Positions 36,790 through 44,999 of a stretch of 64,000 nucleotides of DNA are shown in pieces (the first letter of the stretch is position 1; each line of letters begins with the position of its first letter). The translations under genes and the position numbers were made by a program. Under the pieces are notes generated by a model. That model was not told where the DNA came from. It did no database searches and worked only from the letters and a program-made list of their open reading frames with translations. Origin of the DNA: CF-46 sp963760735 (GTDB lineage Bacteria > Chloroflexota > Limnocylindria > Limnocylindrales > CSP1-4); contig CAVXEB010000007.1 of the NCBI GenBank assembly GCA_963760735.1, positions 62,001 to 126,000 on the forward strand, given 5' to 3'.

Positions 36790-36795
36790 TATCCT
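36790..36795 (+). promoter_or_regulatory. -10 box of the SIS gene, leaderless type
   Basis: TATCCT, exactly 6 nt before the ATG at 36802; no Shine-Dalgarno sequence. Confidence 0.55.
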
Positions 36796-36801
36796 CGATC
36801 G

Positions 36802-37993
36802 ATGACGACGTTCGATCCGCGCGCTCCGCTCGCCGCCGCGCCCGACCCCTGGGACGAGCAGCCCCCGCCGTCCGTGCGCCCTGGCCCGCCGTGGCACATG
36901 ACCGACATGATCGCCGCCGAGCCGTTCCTCGCCGAGCGGATCCTCGCCCGGCTGGACGATCCCTCGGGCCCGGCAGGCCGGCTCGCGGGCGCGATCGGGC
37001 AGGCCGCGAGCAGCGGTGCCCCGATCGTGGTGACCGGCTGCGGGACGAGCGAGCACGCGGCCATGGCCGTCGTCGAGATCCTGCGCGAAGGGCTGCGCTC
37101 GGGCGCCCTCCCGAGCGGGCCGTCCACGATCATCGCCGCCCAGGCGCTCGAGCTCTCACTGGAGCCACCGACCGGTGGACTCGTGATCGGGATCTCGCAC
37201 GAGGGCGGATCGGCCGCCACGATCCGGGCGCTGGAGGCTTCCGCGGCCGCCGGGGCGCGGACCGCGGTCATCACCGGCAGCGCCGGGCTCGCCGGCCGGC
37301 GCCGCGGCCGAGATGGTCGTCGCGACCGTCGAGATGGATCACGGCTGGTGCCACACCGTCGGATACGTGTCGCCGATCGTGGCCGCCGCGGCGATCGCGG
37401 CCGAGCTCGCCGATCGATCGGTCGACGCCGGGTCGATCCGGGACCTCCTGGCCTCCGGGGCCGCCGACACGGCCGGCGCCGAGTCGATCGCGGCCAGCCT
37501 GGCAGACTGCCGGACGATCGTGACCGTCGCGTCAGGAGCGGATCGACCGGCCGCCCGTGAGCTCGCGCTCAAGATCGAGGAAGCCGCCTGGATCCCGACC
37601 ACGATGCGGGACCTGGAGACGTTCCTCCACGGCCACCTGCCCGCAACGGATTCCACGACGGGGCTCGTCCTGATCCTGGGCGACCGCGACGGGCGCGCTG
37701 CCCGCGTGGCCCGCGCCCGGCAGGCCCTGGCAGCGGCCCGGGTCGTCGGGGTCCGCTCCGCGGCGATCATCGCCCGCGACGTCCACGGCCAGCTCGACGC
37801 CGAGCTGACGCCGGCCGGCCGCATCCGCATCGACGAGGCGAACGGTCTGTCCGCTCCCGTGGCGGCACTGATCGGGACGTCGACGCCCCTCCAGCTGCTC
37901 ACCGAGCGGATCGCCCGTGCCCGCGGCACGAACCCGGACCTGATCCGCCGCGACGATCCGGTCTACGTGGAGGCCGCGGCCGCCGCCGGCTGA
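36802..37993 (+). CDS. Double-SIS-domain sugar-phosphate protein, one frameshift
   Basis: A protein of about 396 residues with two SIS domains, like the isomerase half of glucosamine-6-phosphate synthase or AgaS-type deaminases. The first domain has IVVTGCGTSEHAAMAVVE and GISHEGGSAATIRALEA. The second has TIVTVASGADRPAARELALK, MRDLETFLHGHLPA and a C-terminal tail. A one-base indel near 37297 splits the frame; both halves are otherwise clean. It probably binds phosphosugars, and an amino-sugar isomerase/deaminase role is a reasonable guess. Confidence 0.75.
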
Positions 37994-37994
37994 T

Positions 37995-38966
37995 TCAGAA
38001 GAGCAGCTCCGCCATCAGCTCGATCATCTCGAGGTCGCGCGGGACGAAGTCCTGGAGCATCACCCGCTCCGCGCCGGCCGCGGCGAACTCGTCGACCATT
38101 GCCCGGGCCTTGTCCCGCGTCCCGATCACCCAGCGCCGCTCGCGGGTCCGGAACCAGGCGTCGCCGCCGTCGACGTTGTCGAACGCGGCCAGCAGGTCGT
38201 GCTTCCGGCGGGCCAGCTCGGCATCGTCCCGTCCGATCAGGATGCCGGCCATCACCGATCGCGCCATCGTCGCCGGGTCCCGGCCGATCGCCGCACACGC
38301 GGCGTCAAGCGCGGCGAACTTCTCCTTCGCCGTGGCGGGCGAGGACGACGACAGGTTGAACTCGTCGGCATACCGGGCCGCGATCCGCATCGACCGCGGT
38401 GACCCCTCGCCACCGGCGAGGAGTCGCGGCCGCGACGCGCCGTTCGGCCCCGTCGGCCGGCCGGCCCGGGTTACCGGCTTGGGGTGGAAGTTGGCGTCCC
38501 GGATCGTCACGTGCCGCCCCTCGAACGACCAGCCGTCCGGCTCGCCCCAGAGCCCGTGGAGCACCGCGAACTGCTCCTCCATGATGTCCGCCCGCTCGGC
38601 GATCTCGGGAAACGGCAGGCCGAGCTGCGAATGCTCGACGTCGTTCCAGCCCGCGCCGAGCCCGAACTCCAGGCGGCCGCCGCTCATCTCGTCGACTGTC
38701 GTCGCCACCTTCGCCAGGTTGCCGACGGTCCGGAAGGTCACGGGCGAGACGAGCGTCCCGAGCCCGATCGTCGTCGTGTCACGCGCCAGGCCCGCAAGGA
38801 CCGCCCAGGCATCGGTCGTCGGCTGACCGGCCGGACCCGGAAAGCTCTGGTAGTGGTCCGAGCGGAAGAACGACTCGAAGCCCACCTGCTCCGCGCGCCG
38901 CACGATCGCGAGCTGCTCGTCGTAGGTCAGGCCCTGCTGGGGCTCGATCATCAGCGCGAAGCGCAT
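37995..38966 (-). CDS. LLM-class F420-dependent oxidoreductase
   Basis: A 323-residue luciferase-like oxidoreductase: MRFALMIEPQQGLTY, VGFESFFRSDHYQSF, 'TTIGLGTLVSPVTFRTVGNL', 'TTVDEMSGGRLEFGLGAGW' and RPRLLAGGEGSPRSMRIAA. F420-type by family; substrate unknown. The ATG at 38966 has GGGAGGA 6 nt upstream. Its stop is 1 nt from the convergent SIS gene. It is divergent from the MarR regulator, with an 86-bp shared promoter region, so it may be one of that regulator's targets. Confidence 0.85.
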   Translation of the reverse strand: MRFALMIEPQQGLTYDEQLAIVRRAEQVGFESFFRSDHYQSFPGPAGQPTTDAWAVLAGLARDTTTIGLGTLVSPVTFRTVGNLAKVATTVDEMSGGRLEFGLGAGWNDVEHSQLGLPFPEIAERADIMEEQFAVLHGLWGEPDGWSFEGRHVTIRDANFHPKPVTRAGRPTGPNGASRPRLLAGGEGSPRSMRIAARYADEFNLSSSSPATAKEKFAALDAACAAIGRDPATMARSVMAGILIGRDDAELARRKHDLLAAFDNVDGGDAWFRTRERRWVIGTRDKARAMVDEFAAAGAERVMLQDFVPRDLEMIELMAELLF

Positions 38967-39014
38967 CCGTGTCCTCCCTGGTCCGTTTCCTCGCCATGGA
39001 CTCAATGTTCGTGG

Positions 39015-39043
39015 TTGACACGATCATTGCCTGTCGCTAGATT
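39015..39043 (+). promoter_or_regulatory. Promoter of the MarR-family gene
   Basis: TTGACA (39015-39020), a 17-bp spacer, then TAGATT (39038-39043), the best sigma70-like promoter on the plus strand. The ATG is only 9 nt beyond the -10 box, so the transcript should begin at or within about 3 nt of the start codon. GACA-N11-TGTC across the spacer is a possible operator. Confidence 0.7.
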
Positions 39044-39052
39044 ATTCACTCG

Positions 39053-39577
39053 ATGGCAACTATCAACGACGGATTACCCGCGACCGCTCCCACTCGCCGA
39101 CGACGGACGTCAGACGACGAGCTGATCGACACGGTGGTGGGCGATCTCCACGCGATGATCGGGAGCCTTCGCTGCGCCGGCACGGGCCGCATGGTCAAGG
39201 CCGGCATCAGCATGACCCACCTCCACATTCTGTGGGTTCTCGAGCACCACGGTGACCTGACGATGACCCGTCTCGCCGAGCTGCTCGACGTCTCCCTCAG
39301 CAACGCCACCGGACTGATCGACCGGATGGAGGAGCGGGGCCTCGTCGAGCGGATCCGCGTCCCGAGTGATCGCCGGATCGTGCTGGTCCGAGCGTCCGCG
39401 GAGGGTGTCCGGATCCGCGACGAGATCGAGGCCCTGAAGCAGGATCGACTGCGGTCGATCCTCGGCCGGCTCGACCCGTCCAGCCTCCGGCGCGTCCTGG
39501 TTGCCATCGCCGATCTGCGCGGCGCCGTCGTCGCCGAGATCGGCCCGGACCATCTCGAAGGCCACGCCCACCCCTGA
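39053..39577 (+). CDS. MarR-family transcriptional regulator
   Basis: A 174-residue winged-helix regulator. The domain runs from ISMTHLHILWVLEHHGDLTM through LAELLDVSLSNATGLIDRM (recognition helix) and the wing RIRVPSDRRIVLVRAS, ending in a dimerising helix. It lies 52 nt upstream of an MFS drug exporter and is very probably its repressor, released by the exported compound. The start has no ribosome site and sits right after a promoter, so it is likely leaderless. Confidence 0.87.
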   Translation: MATINDGLPATAPTRRRRTSDDELIDTVVGDLHAMIGSLRCAGTGRMVKAGISMTHLHILWVLEHHGDLTMTRLAELLDVSLSNATGLIDRMEERGLVERIRVPSDRRIVLVRASAEGVRIRDEIEALKQDRLRSILGRLDPSSLRRVLVAIADLRGAVVAEIGPDHLEGHAHP

Positions 39578-39629
39578 CCCGCGGCCCCGGCCGCACCTGA
39601 CCTGAGACCAAATGGAGGAAGGAGCCTCG

Positions 39630-41358
39630 ATGGAAGCGATCCCCGTCGGCCACGACGACTACGTGCCGACTCTGGAGGAGGATCCAGCGCTCGGACTGCC
39701 CATGCGGCAGAAGCTGGAAATCCTCTTCGCCGTCATGCTCGGCCTGTTCCTCGGCGCCCTCGACCAGACGATCGTGGGTCCGGCGCTGCCGACGATCGTC
39801 ACCCAGCTGAACGGCAACGACCTCTACAACTGGGTGGTCATCAGCTACCTGCTGACCAGCACGATCAGCGTCCCGTTCTGGGGCAAGCTGTCCGACCTCT
39901 ACGGCCGGAAGCCGATGTTCATGATCGGCATCGTCATCTTCCTCGTCGGCTCGGCGCTGTCAGGCCTCTCGCAGAACATGGGCCAGCTGATCCTGTTCCG
40001 CGGCATCCAGGGCATCGGCGCGGGCTCGCTGTTCCCGATCGCCCTCGCGGTCATCGGCGACCTCTTCTCCCCGGCCGAGCGCGGCCGAGTACCAGGGCCT
40101 CTTCGGCGCCGTCTTCGGGATCGCGTTCATCGCGGGCCCGCTCATCGGCGGCTGGCTCACCGAGAACTACAGCTGGCACTGGATCTTCTACGTCAACATC
40201 CCGATCGGGCTGGTCTCGCTGTTCGTCATCTCGCGGCTCCTCCCGACGGTGAAGAACCCGGGGGCGACACGGAACTTCGACGTTCTCGGCGGGGTGATCT
40301 TCACGATTGCCACGAGCGCGTTCCTGATCGGCCTGACCTACAAGGGCCTGACGAACGCCGCGACCCATCACACGTACGACTGGGCGACCTTCGAGGTCGG
40401 CGGCCTGATCCTGATCGGGCTCGTCGGGTTCGCGTTCTTCATCTGGGCCGAGTCCCGGGCGAAGGAGCCGATCGTCCCGCTCGACCTCTTCCGGAACCGG
40501 ACGTACGCCTCGTCGATGGTCGCGACCTTCTTCGCCGCATTTGCGTTCTTCGGCGCGATCATCTTCCTGCCGCGCTGGTTCCAGATCGTCCAGGGCTACA
40601 GCCCGACGAACTCGGGCCTCGCGGCCCTGCCCCTGATGGTCGGCCTGATCTTCAGCTCGATCGCCTCGGGCCTGATCGTCGCGCGAACCGGCCGCTACAA
40701 GTGGCTCGTCGTCGGAGCGATCGTCGTCATGGGCGCAGCGACTGCGCTGATGACCCAGCTGACGGCGACCACGCCGGTGCCGATCGTCTGGCTGTGGATG
40801 TTCATCGCCGGCCTCGGCGTCGGCCCGACGTTCGCGGTCTTCACCCTGATCGTCCAGAACGCCGTGCCGTTCCACATGCTCGGCGTCGCGACGTCCAACC
40901 TGACGTTCTTCCGCCAGATCGGCGGCACGATCGCCCTGGCCATCGTCGGCACGATCTTCGGGAACGCGTTCCTGAACGAGCTTGCGCCGCAGATGACCGC
41001 GTCGGGCGTTCCGGCAGGGGTTGTCCAGGGCTTCACCGCCGCCATCAACTCCGGCGCCTTCGACACGAACCAGCTCGTCGGGACCGGCGATCTCGGCAAG
41101 TCGATCGCGGCCGCCCAGCCGGCCCTCGCACCGATCGTTCCGAACATCGTGGCCGGCATCCACTCCGCATTCAGCCTCGCGGTCGCCCAGACCTTCTGGA
41201 TCGGCGTCGGGGCGTCGATCATCGCGGCCCTGGCCGCGGCCGCGATGAAGGAGCTCCCGCTCCGTCGCGAGTCCAACGCCCAGGAGGCGGCCGCCGCCGC
41301 CAGGGCCGCGGCCGGCACCACCGATGGGACCCGCCCGGCGCTTCCCGCGGCAGACTGA
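39630..41358 (+). CDS. DHA2-family MFS multidrug exporter, one frameshift
   Basis: A drug:H+ antiporter of the 14-helix DHA2 type, about 575 residues. FLGALDQTIVGPALPTIV (helix 1) and FGKLSDLYGRKPMF-type loop 2-3 (here WGKLSDLYGRKPMF) are diagnostic. The frame shifts at 40085/40086, where an extra C in GGCCGAG breaks 'ERGEYQGLFGAVFGIAFIAG'; the rest runs cleanly to the end. I chose the ATG at 39630 over 39612 because GGAGGAAGGAG lies just before it. Probably co-transcribed with the MarR regulator. A strong terminator-like hairpin follows. Confidence 0.83.
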
Positions 41359-41410
41359 CTCGCACCACCCTTCGGCGTCGGACCCCGACGCGGAACCGCT
41401 CCTCCACACG

Positions 41411-41438
41411 ACCCCGGCGGGCCTGCCCGCCGGGGTCG
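41411..41438 (+). terminator. Hairpin after the MFS gene
   Basis: GACCCCGGCGGGC-CT-GCCCGCCGGGGTC, a 13-bp perfect stem with a 2-nt loop, 52 nt after the stop. It is followed by GCTCCCTGTCC rather than a T-run. Confidence 0.6.
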
Positions 41439-41494
41439 CTCCCTGTCCGGCGCCTTGATCGGGACGCCTCGCCGCGTGCACCACGGGTCCGCGA

Positions 41495-41500
41495 TAGGAT
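41495..41500 (+). promoter_or_regulatory. -10 box of the Rieske gene, leaderless type
   Basis: TAGGAT, exactly 6 nt before the GTG at 41507; no Shine-Dalgarno sequence. Confidence 0.6.
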
Positions 41501-41506
41501 CGCCGG

Positions 41507-42031
41507 GTGATCCCCGACCATCCGAGCCCACCGATCCCTGCCGCCTTCCCGGCCGACCTGTGCGCGCCGGGAGTCGCGGACCGCGAGGCGATTGCGGTCG
41601 ACGCGGGCCCCGTCGCGGACCTGCCGGAGGGGTCGATGCGCCGGGTGACGCACGGGGACCTCGACGTCCTGGTTGCCCACACCCCGGCCGGGCTCGTTGC
41701 GGTCGACGACCGCTGCCCGCACATGTCGGCGCCACTGTCGATCGGCGAGCTCGACGGCTGCGTCGTCGCGTGCCCGCTCCACGAAGGCCGATTCGACCTG
41801 TGCTCCGGCGCCGTGGTCCGGATGCCGACGACCGGCGGGCTCGACGCCGAGGGGACCTACCACCCGACCTGGTCGCCCGCCGGCAAGGAGCCGAAGGTCG
41901 ATCCGCCCGGGACGAAGGCGCAGGCCCGCCGGCTGACGCGCGTCCGGCGTCTTCGCTACTACCCGCTGCGGATCGTCGGCGGCCGGATCGAGGTCACGAT
42001 CCCGGCCGGGAGCGGCGCCGAGGGCGTCTAG
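41507..42031 (+). CDS. Rieske [2Fe-2S] ferredoxin-like protein
   Basis: A 174-residue soluble Rieske protein. The cluster ligands are in CPHMSAPLSIGEL (Cys, His) and CPLHEGRFDLCSG (Cys, His), followed by the usual 'G' loop. An N-terminal 'VADLPEGSMRRVTHGDLDVLV' strand is typical of ferredoxin components of oxygenases. Residues 120-150 are an extra polar insert. No oxygenase gene is adjacent, so the electron partner is unknown. Its stop is a CTAG shared with the convergent LOG gene. Confidence 0.87.
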   Translation: MIPDHPSPPIPAAFPADLCAPGVADREAIAVDAGPVADLPEGSMRRVTHGDLDVLVAHTPAGLVAVDDRCPHMSAPLSIGELDGCVVACPLHEGRFDLCSGAVVRMPTTGGLDAEGTYHPTWSPAGKEPKVDPPGTKAQARRLTRVRRLRYYPLRIVGGRIEVTIPAGSGAEGV

Positions 42032-42921
42032 CGGATCTCCCCCTCGGACACGTCCTCGGGGTGAGCCTGGGCGACGTCCGCGAGGATGATGTCGACGACC
42101 TCGTCCGGGTCGTCGGTCAGATTCAGCAACCCGAGATCCGCCTCGGAGATGGCGTGGGCCGGGAGCTGCGTCGAGCGCAACCAATCGAGCATCCCCTGCC
42201 AGTAGGCCGTCCCCACCAGGACGACCGGGAAGTCGCGGATCTTGCCGGTCTGGATGAGCGTCAGGCTCTCGAACAGCTCGTCGAGGGTTCCGAACCCGCC
42301 CGGCAGGATCACGAACGCGTCGGCGTACTTCACGAACATCGTCTTGCGGGCGAAGAAGTACTTGAACTCGACGCCGAGGTCGACGTAGGGATTGAGGCCC
42401 TGCTCGTGCGGAAGCTCGATGTTGCAGCCGATCGACAGCCCACCGCCCTCGCGGCAGCCGCGGTTCGCCGCCTCCATGATCCCGGGGCCGCCGCCGGTGA
42501 TGATCGCGAAGCCGCGCTCGGCGAGCCGGCGGGCGATCGTCCGGGCCAGCTCGTAGTCGTGGGAGCTCGCGTCCGCGCGGGCCGATCCGAAGATCGTGAC
42601 GGCCGGCCCGACCGCGGCCAGGGCATCGAACCCCTCGACGAACTCGCTGAGGATCCGGAGCGCCCGCCACGGGTCGCTGTCGACGAAGTCCGGCCGGCCG
42701 TCGGTTCGCCGCCGCTCGAGGAGCTGTTCGTCCTCGGTCGTCCCGGGCTTGCCGATGCGCGCGGCAGCGTCGCGCCGCATGACAATGCGGCCGCTGCGTC
42801 GTCCCGCGTCCTCCGGCGTCGCCTCGGCGTCCGCGACCGGCGCCCCGGCAGCCTGACCCGCGTCGGCCGCCGGTGTCGCGGCCGTCGTCCCGGAACCATC
42901 GCCGGTCGCTCTGTCGTTCAT
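42028..42921 (-). CDS. LOG-family protein (cytokinin-activating / nucleotide phosphoribohydrolase type)
   Basis: A 297-residue Rossmann protein of the LOG family. The first 80 residues are a polar Ala/Asp-rich extension. The core has AVTIFGSARADASSHDYELA, GFAIITGGGPGIMEAANRG and the hallmark PGGFGTLDELFE, which with an upstream Arg forms the active site. Members cleave AMP-type nucleotides to ribose 5-phosphate and base. The older annotation 'lysine decarboxylase' for this family is misleading. It shares a CTAG stop with the Rieske gene. Confidence 0.87.
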   Translation of the reverse strand: MNDRATGDGSGTTAATPAADAGQAAGAPVADAEATPEDAGRRSGRIVMRRDAAARIGKPGTTEDEQLLERRRTDGRPDFVDSDPWRALRILSEFVEGFDALAAVGPAVTIFGSARADASSHDYELARTIARRLAERGFAIITGGGPGIMEAANRGCREGGGLSIGCNIELPHEQGLNPYVDLGVEFKYFFARKTMFVKYADAFVILPGGFGTLDELFESLTLIQTGKIRDFPVVLVGTAYWQGMLDWLRSTQLPAHAISEADLGLLNLTDDPDEVVDIILADVAQAHPEDVSEGEIR

Positions 42922-42952
42922 GGAAGTAGCATCGCATTCCTTCGGAGGTGAC

Positions 42953-43150
42953 ATGCATCGGACTCGGGCCATCGGAGCCTTCATCCTCATCGCGCTCGGG
43001 CTCGTCTGGATCGGCCAGGGCACCGCGATCATCAAGGGCAGCGGCTTCATGACCGGCGACCCGTTCTGGGCGTGGGTCGGCGTCGCCCTCGTCGTCGTCG
43101 GGATCGCCCTCGGCTTCGTCGAGCTCAGGTCGCGGCGCGCCTCACACTGA
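42953..43150 (+). CDS. Small two-helix membrane protein
   Basis: A 65-residue protein with two hydrophobic helices (about 6-24 and 37-56), separated by 'GTAIIKGSGFMTGDPFW' and ending in a basic tail. The ATG at 42953 is set by GGAGGTGAC immediately upstream. It is divergent from the LOG gene (31 bp apart) and overlaps the convergent ArsC-like gene by 9 bp. Short proteins with this pattern are common and uncharacterised. Confidence 0.72.
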   Translation: MHRTRAIGAFILIALGLVWIGQGTAIIKGSGFMTGDPFWAWVGVALVVVGIALGFVELRSRRASH

Positions 43151-43513
43151 GCCCCGCCGCCGGGCGAGCCAGCCGTTCCAGGTGGCCTCGTCGCGCCCTG
43201 CCGCGACGTCGTCGCCGAAGCGCACGAGCGGCAGCCGGAGCAGCGCCGGGCTGGCAAGCAGGCGCTCGACGATCTCGGCCTCGTCCATCCGGAGATAGCC
43301 GAGGCCCGCGTCGCGGTACGCCTTCGACGCGTCGTCGAGCAGCGCCCGGGCGCCGAGCCGGTCGACGAACCGGCGGAGCTCGCCGCGGGCGATCGGCTTG
43401 CGGGTCAGGTCGACCTGGTGGATCGCGACCCGCCGCTCCTTGAAGAACCGGACTGCGGCGCGCGTGCCGGCGTCGCGGTCGTGACCGAAGATCTGGACCG
43501 AGACGTCGGGCAT
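43142..43513 (-). CDS. ArsC/Spx-like thioredoxin-fold protein
   Basis: A 123-residue protein of the ArsC/Spx/YffB fold: VSVQIFGHDRDAGTRAAVRFF, then 'HQVDLTRKPIARGELRRFVD', and LPLVRFGDDVAAGRDEATW. The usual catalytic or redox Cys near residue 10 (C-x-x-C or C-x5-R) is replaced by His/Asp (GHDRDAGT), so it cannot be an ordinary arsenate reductase. It may be a binding or regulatory relative. The ATG at 43513 has TACGAT 6 nt upstream. Confidence 0.72.
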   Translation of the reverse strand: MPDVSVQIFGHDRDAGTRAAVRFFKERRVAIHQVDLTRKPIARGELRRFVDRLGARALLDDASKAYRDAGLGYLRMDEAEIVERLLASPALLRLPLVRFGDDVAAGRDEATWNGWLARRRGSV

Positions 43514-43519
43514 GGCCCG

Positions 43520-43525
43520 ATCGTA
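43520..43525 (-). promoter_or_regulatory. -10 box of the ArsC-like gene, leaderless type
   Basis: TACGAT on the minus strand, exactly 6 nt before the ATG at 43513. Confidence 0.55.
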
Positions 43526-43598
43526 GCCGTGCCGACCGCGGCGGCGTGGCCGGACCGGTCCCACGCGGGTACCATCGGCCGACACAGGAGGTGGCGGC

Positions 43599-43862
43599 GT
43601 GTCGGTCTGGTTCACGGTCAAGCTCGACGATCGACCCGGAGCGCTCGCGCGCATGGCGACGGCCCTTGCCGAGCGCGGGGTGAACATCGCGGGGATCGTC
43701 GGGATCGCCGAGGACACCGACGGTGAGCTGATGCTCGAGACGAGCGACGCGGAGCTCACCCGCGCGGCGTTCGACGCCGCCGGCATCCGCTACGAGGCCC
43801 ACCAGGACGCGGACGGCGCCGATCCCGGGCAGATGTCGATCGCCGACATCGTCGCCCGCTGA
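43599..43862 (+). CDS. ACT-domain protein
   Basis: An 87-residue single ACT domain: VWFTVKLDDRPGALARMATAL, ERGVNIAGIVGIAEDT, and a last strand 'GIRYEAHQD'. It likely binds an amino acid-like ligand. The GTG start is supported by AGGAGGTGG 5 nt upstream. The next gene starts 26 nt downstream, and its N-terminal part also looks ACT-like, so both may act in one regulatory unit. Confidence 0.8.
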   Translation: MSVWFTVKLDDRPGALARMATALAERGVNIAGIVGIAEDTDGELMLETSDAELTRAAFDAAGIRYEAHQDADGADPGQMSIADIVAR

Positions 43863-43888
43863 CGCCACCGGACGCCGACCGGCCCGAC

Positions 43889-44572
43889 GTGTCCCGTACG
43901 CCCGCTGCCCCGTCGACCGCGGCGGCCGTCCGGCTCGACGTCCTCGAGGGACCGCCCGTGGTCGCGGCGATCGCCGGCCGGCTCGCCGAGCGCGGCGGCC
44001 GCGTCCGGACCGTGGCGACGGTCCGGTCGCTCGAGACCAACCCGCCCCAGGCCGAGATCGAGGTCGAGGTCGACGGGATGACCGAGGACGAGCTGGTCGA
44101 CGCCCTCGACGGCTTGGCGGACGTCCAGGCGATCCGCCGGACCCGGGCCCTCGGCTCGATCTTCGGGAAGCGCGTGATCGTGGTGGGCGGCGGCGCCCAG
44201 GTCGCCCAGGTCGCGCTCGGGGCGGTCAGCGAGGCCGATCGGCACAATCTCCGCGGCGAGCGGATCAGCGTCGACACGATTCCGCTCGTCGGCGAGGCGA
44301 ACATCGCGGCCGCGGTCCGCGCCGTCGCCGACCTGCCACGGGCTCGCCTGCTCGTCCTCGCTGGCTCGATCATGGGTGGCGACATCTCGGCCGCCGCCGA
44401 CGAGCTGCGGGCGGTCGGCGTCCCGATCATCGCCCTGAACATGGTCGGCTCGATCACCGACCACGTCGACCTCGTGGTCAGCGATCCGGTCCAGGCCGGG
44501 ACGATGGCCGTGATGGCGATCGCGGACACGGCCACGTTCGACCTCGTGCGGCAGCGCGGCCGCAAGTACTGA
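43889..44572 (+). CDS. ACT-like plus DUF5612-like protein
   Basis: A 227-residue protein. Residues 12-85 form an ACT-like domain, 'RLDVLEGPPVVAAIAGRLAE' to DVQAIRRTRAL. Residues 90-225 form an alpha/beta domain with 'KRVIVVGGGAQVAQVALGAV', SEADRHNLRGERISVDTIPL, LVLAGSIMGGD and PIIALNMVGSITDHVDLVV. I relate this to DUF5612, best known from methanogens, from memory and with moderate confidence. The GGGAQ loop suggests nucleotide or small-ligand binding. It forms a pair with the preceding ACT gene. Confidence 0.68.
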   Translation: MSRTPAAPSTAAAVRLDVLEGPPVVAAIAGRLAERGGRVRTVATVRSLETNPPQAEIEVEVDGMTEDELVDALDGLADVQAIRRTRALGSIFGKRVIVVGGGAQVAQVALGAVSEADRHNLRGERISVDTIPLVGEANIAAAVRAVADLPRARLLVLAGSIMGGDISAAADELRAVGVPIIALNMVGSITDHVDLVVSDPVQAGTMAVMAIADTATFDLVRQRGRKY

Positions 44573-44999
44573 GGTCCCGGGTGCCGGTCGCGGCCCCCGC
44601 TCCCCTCGATTCCGCCATCTCGTCCCGAGGCGTCGAGGATCAGCTCGCACGCCACGAAACGCCGTCAGATCGTCGCCCGAGGACGAACAGGGCACGTGCG
44701 GCGGATGCAACGGCGGAACCCACGCACGATCCCGCACGTTCCGGCGACGGATTCGGCCTCGAACCGCGCTCCATCGTCCAGCCACGACGATCTGACAGGA
44801 ACGCCGAGTCCAGGGCTCGTCCATCGACGCCCGACGACGATCCGGCACGGCCGGCGAGACTGCGTTCGTCGCGCACGGCCGTGGCTGGCAAGGCGGCCGG
44901 GAGGACCGGAGCGAGTGAGATTGACGGCCGGTGAGCGAGGACCGCAGCCGGCAACGCGGTCCGGCGTCCGTCCAGGCGTCCCGCCGGGCGAACCGGCCT
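44573..44999. other. Intergenic region with repeats, no gene seen
   Basis: Contains GTCAGATCGTCG (44664-44675) and its inverted copy CGACGATCTGAC (44785-44796), about 110 bp apart, and CGCCCGACGACGATCCGG (44828-44845), which recurs inverted at 25353-25370. The right end is repeat copy R1. Reading frames through it are low-complexity Arg-rich and not protein-like. Confidence 0.5.
44858..44978 (-). repeat. Repeat R1, 3' of the DinB-family gene
   Basis: A 121-bp copy of an imperfect repeat, about 85% identical by hand alignment to R2 (45609-45728). It lies 21 nt after the DinB-family stop on the minus strand. Shared cores include GCGTTCGTCGCG, GGCTGGCAAGGC and GCAGCCGGCAACGCGGTCC. Confidence 0.7.
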
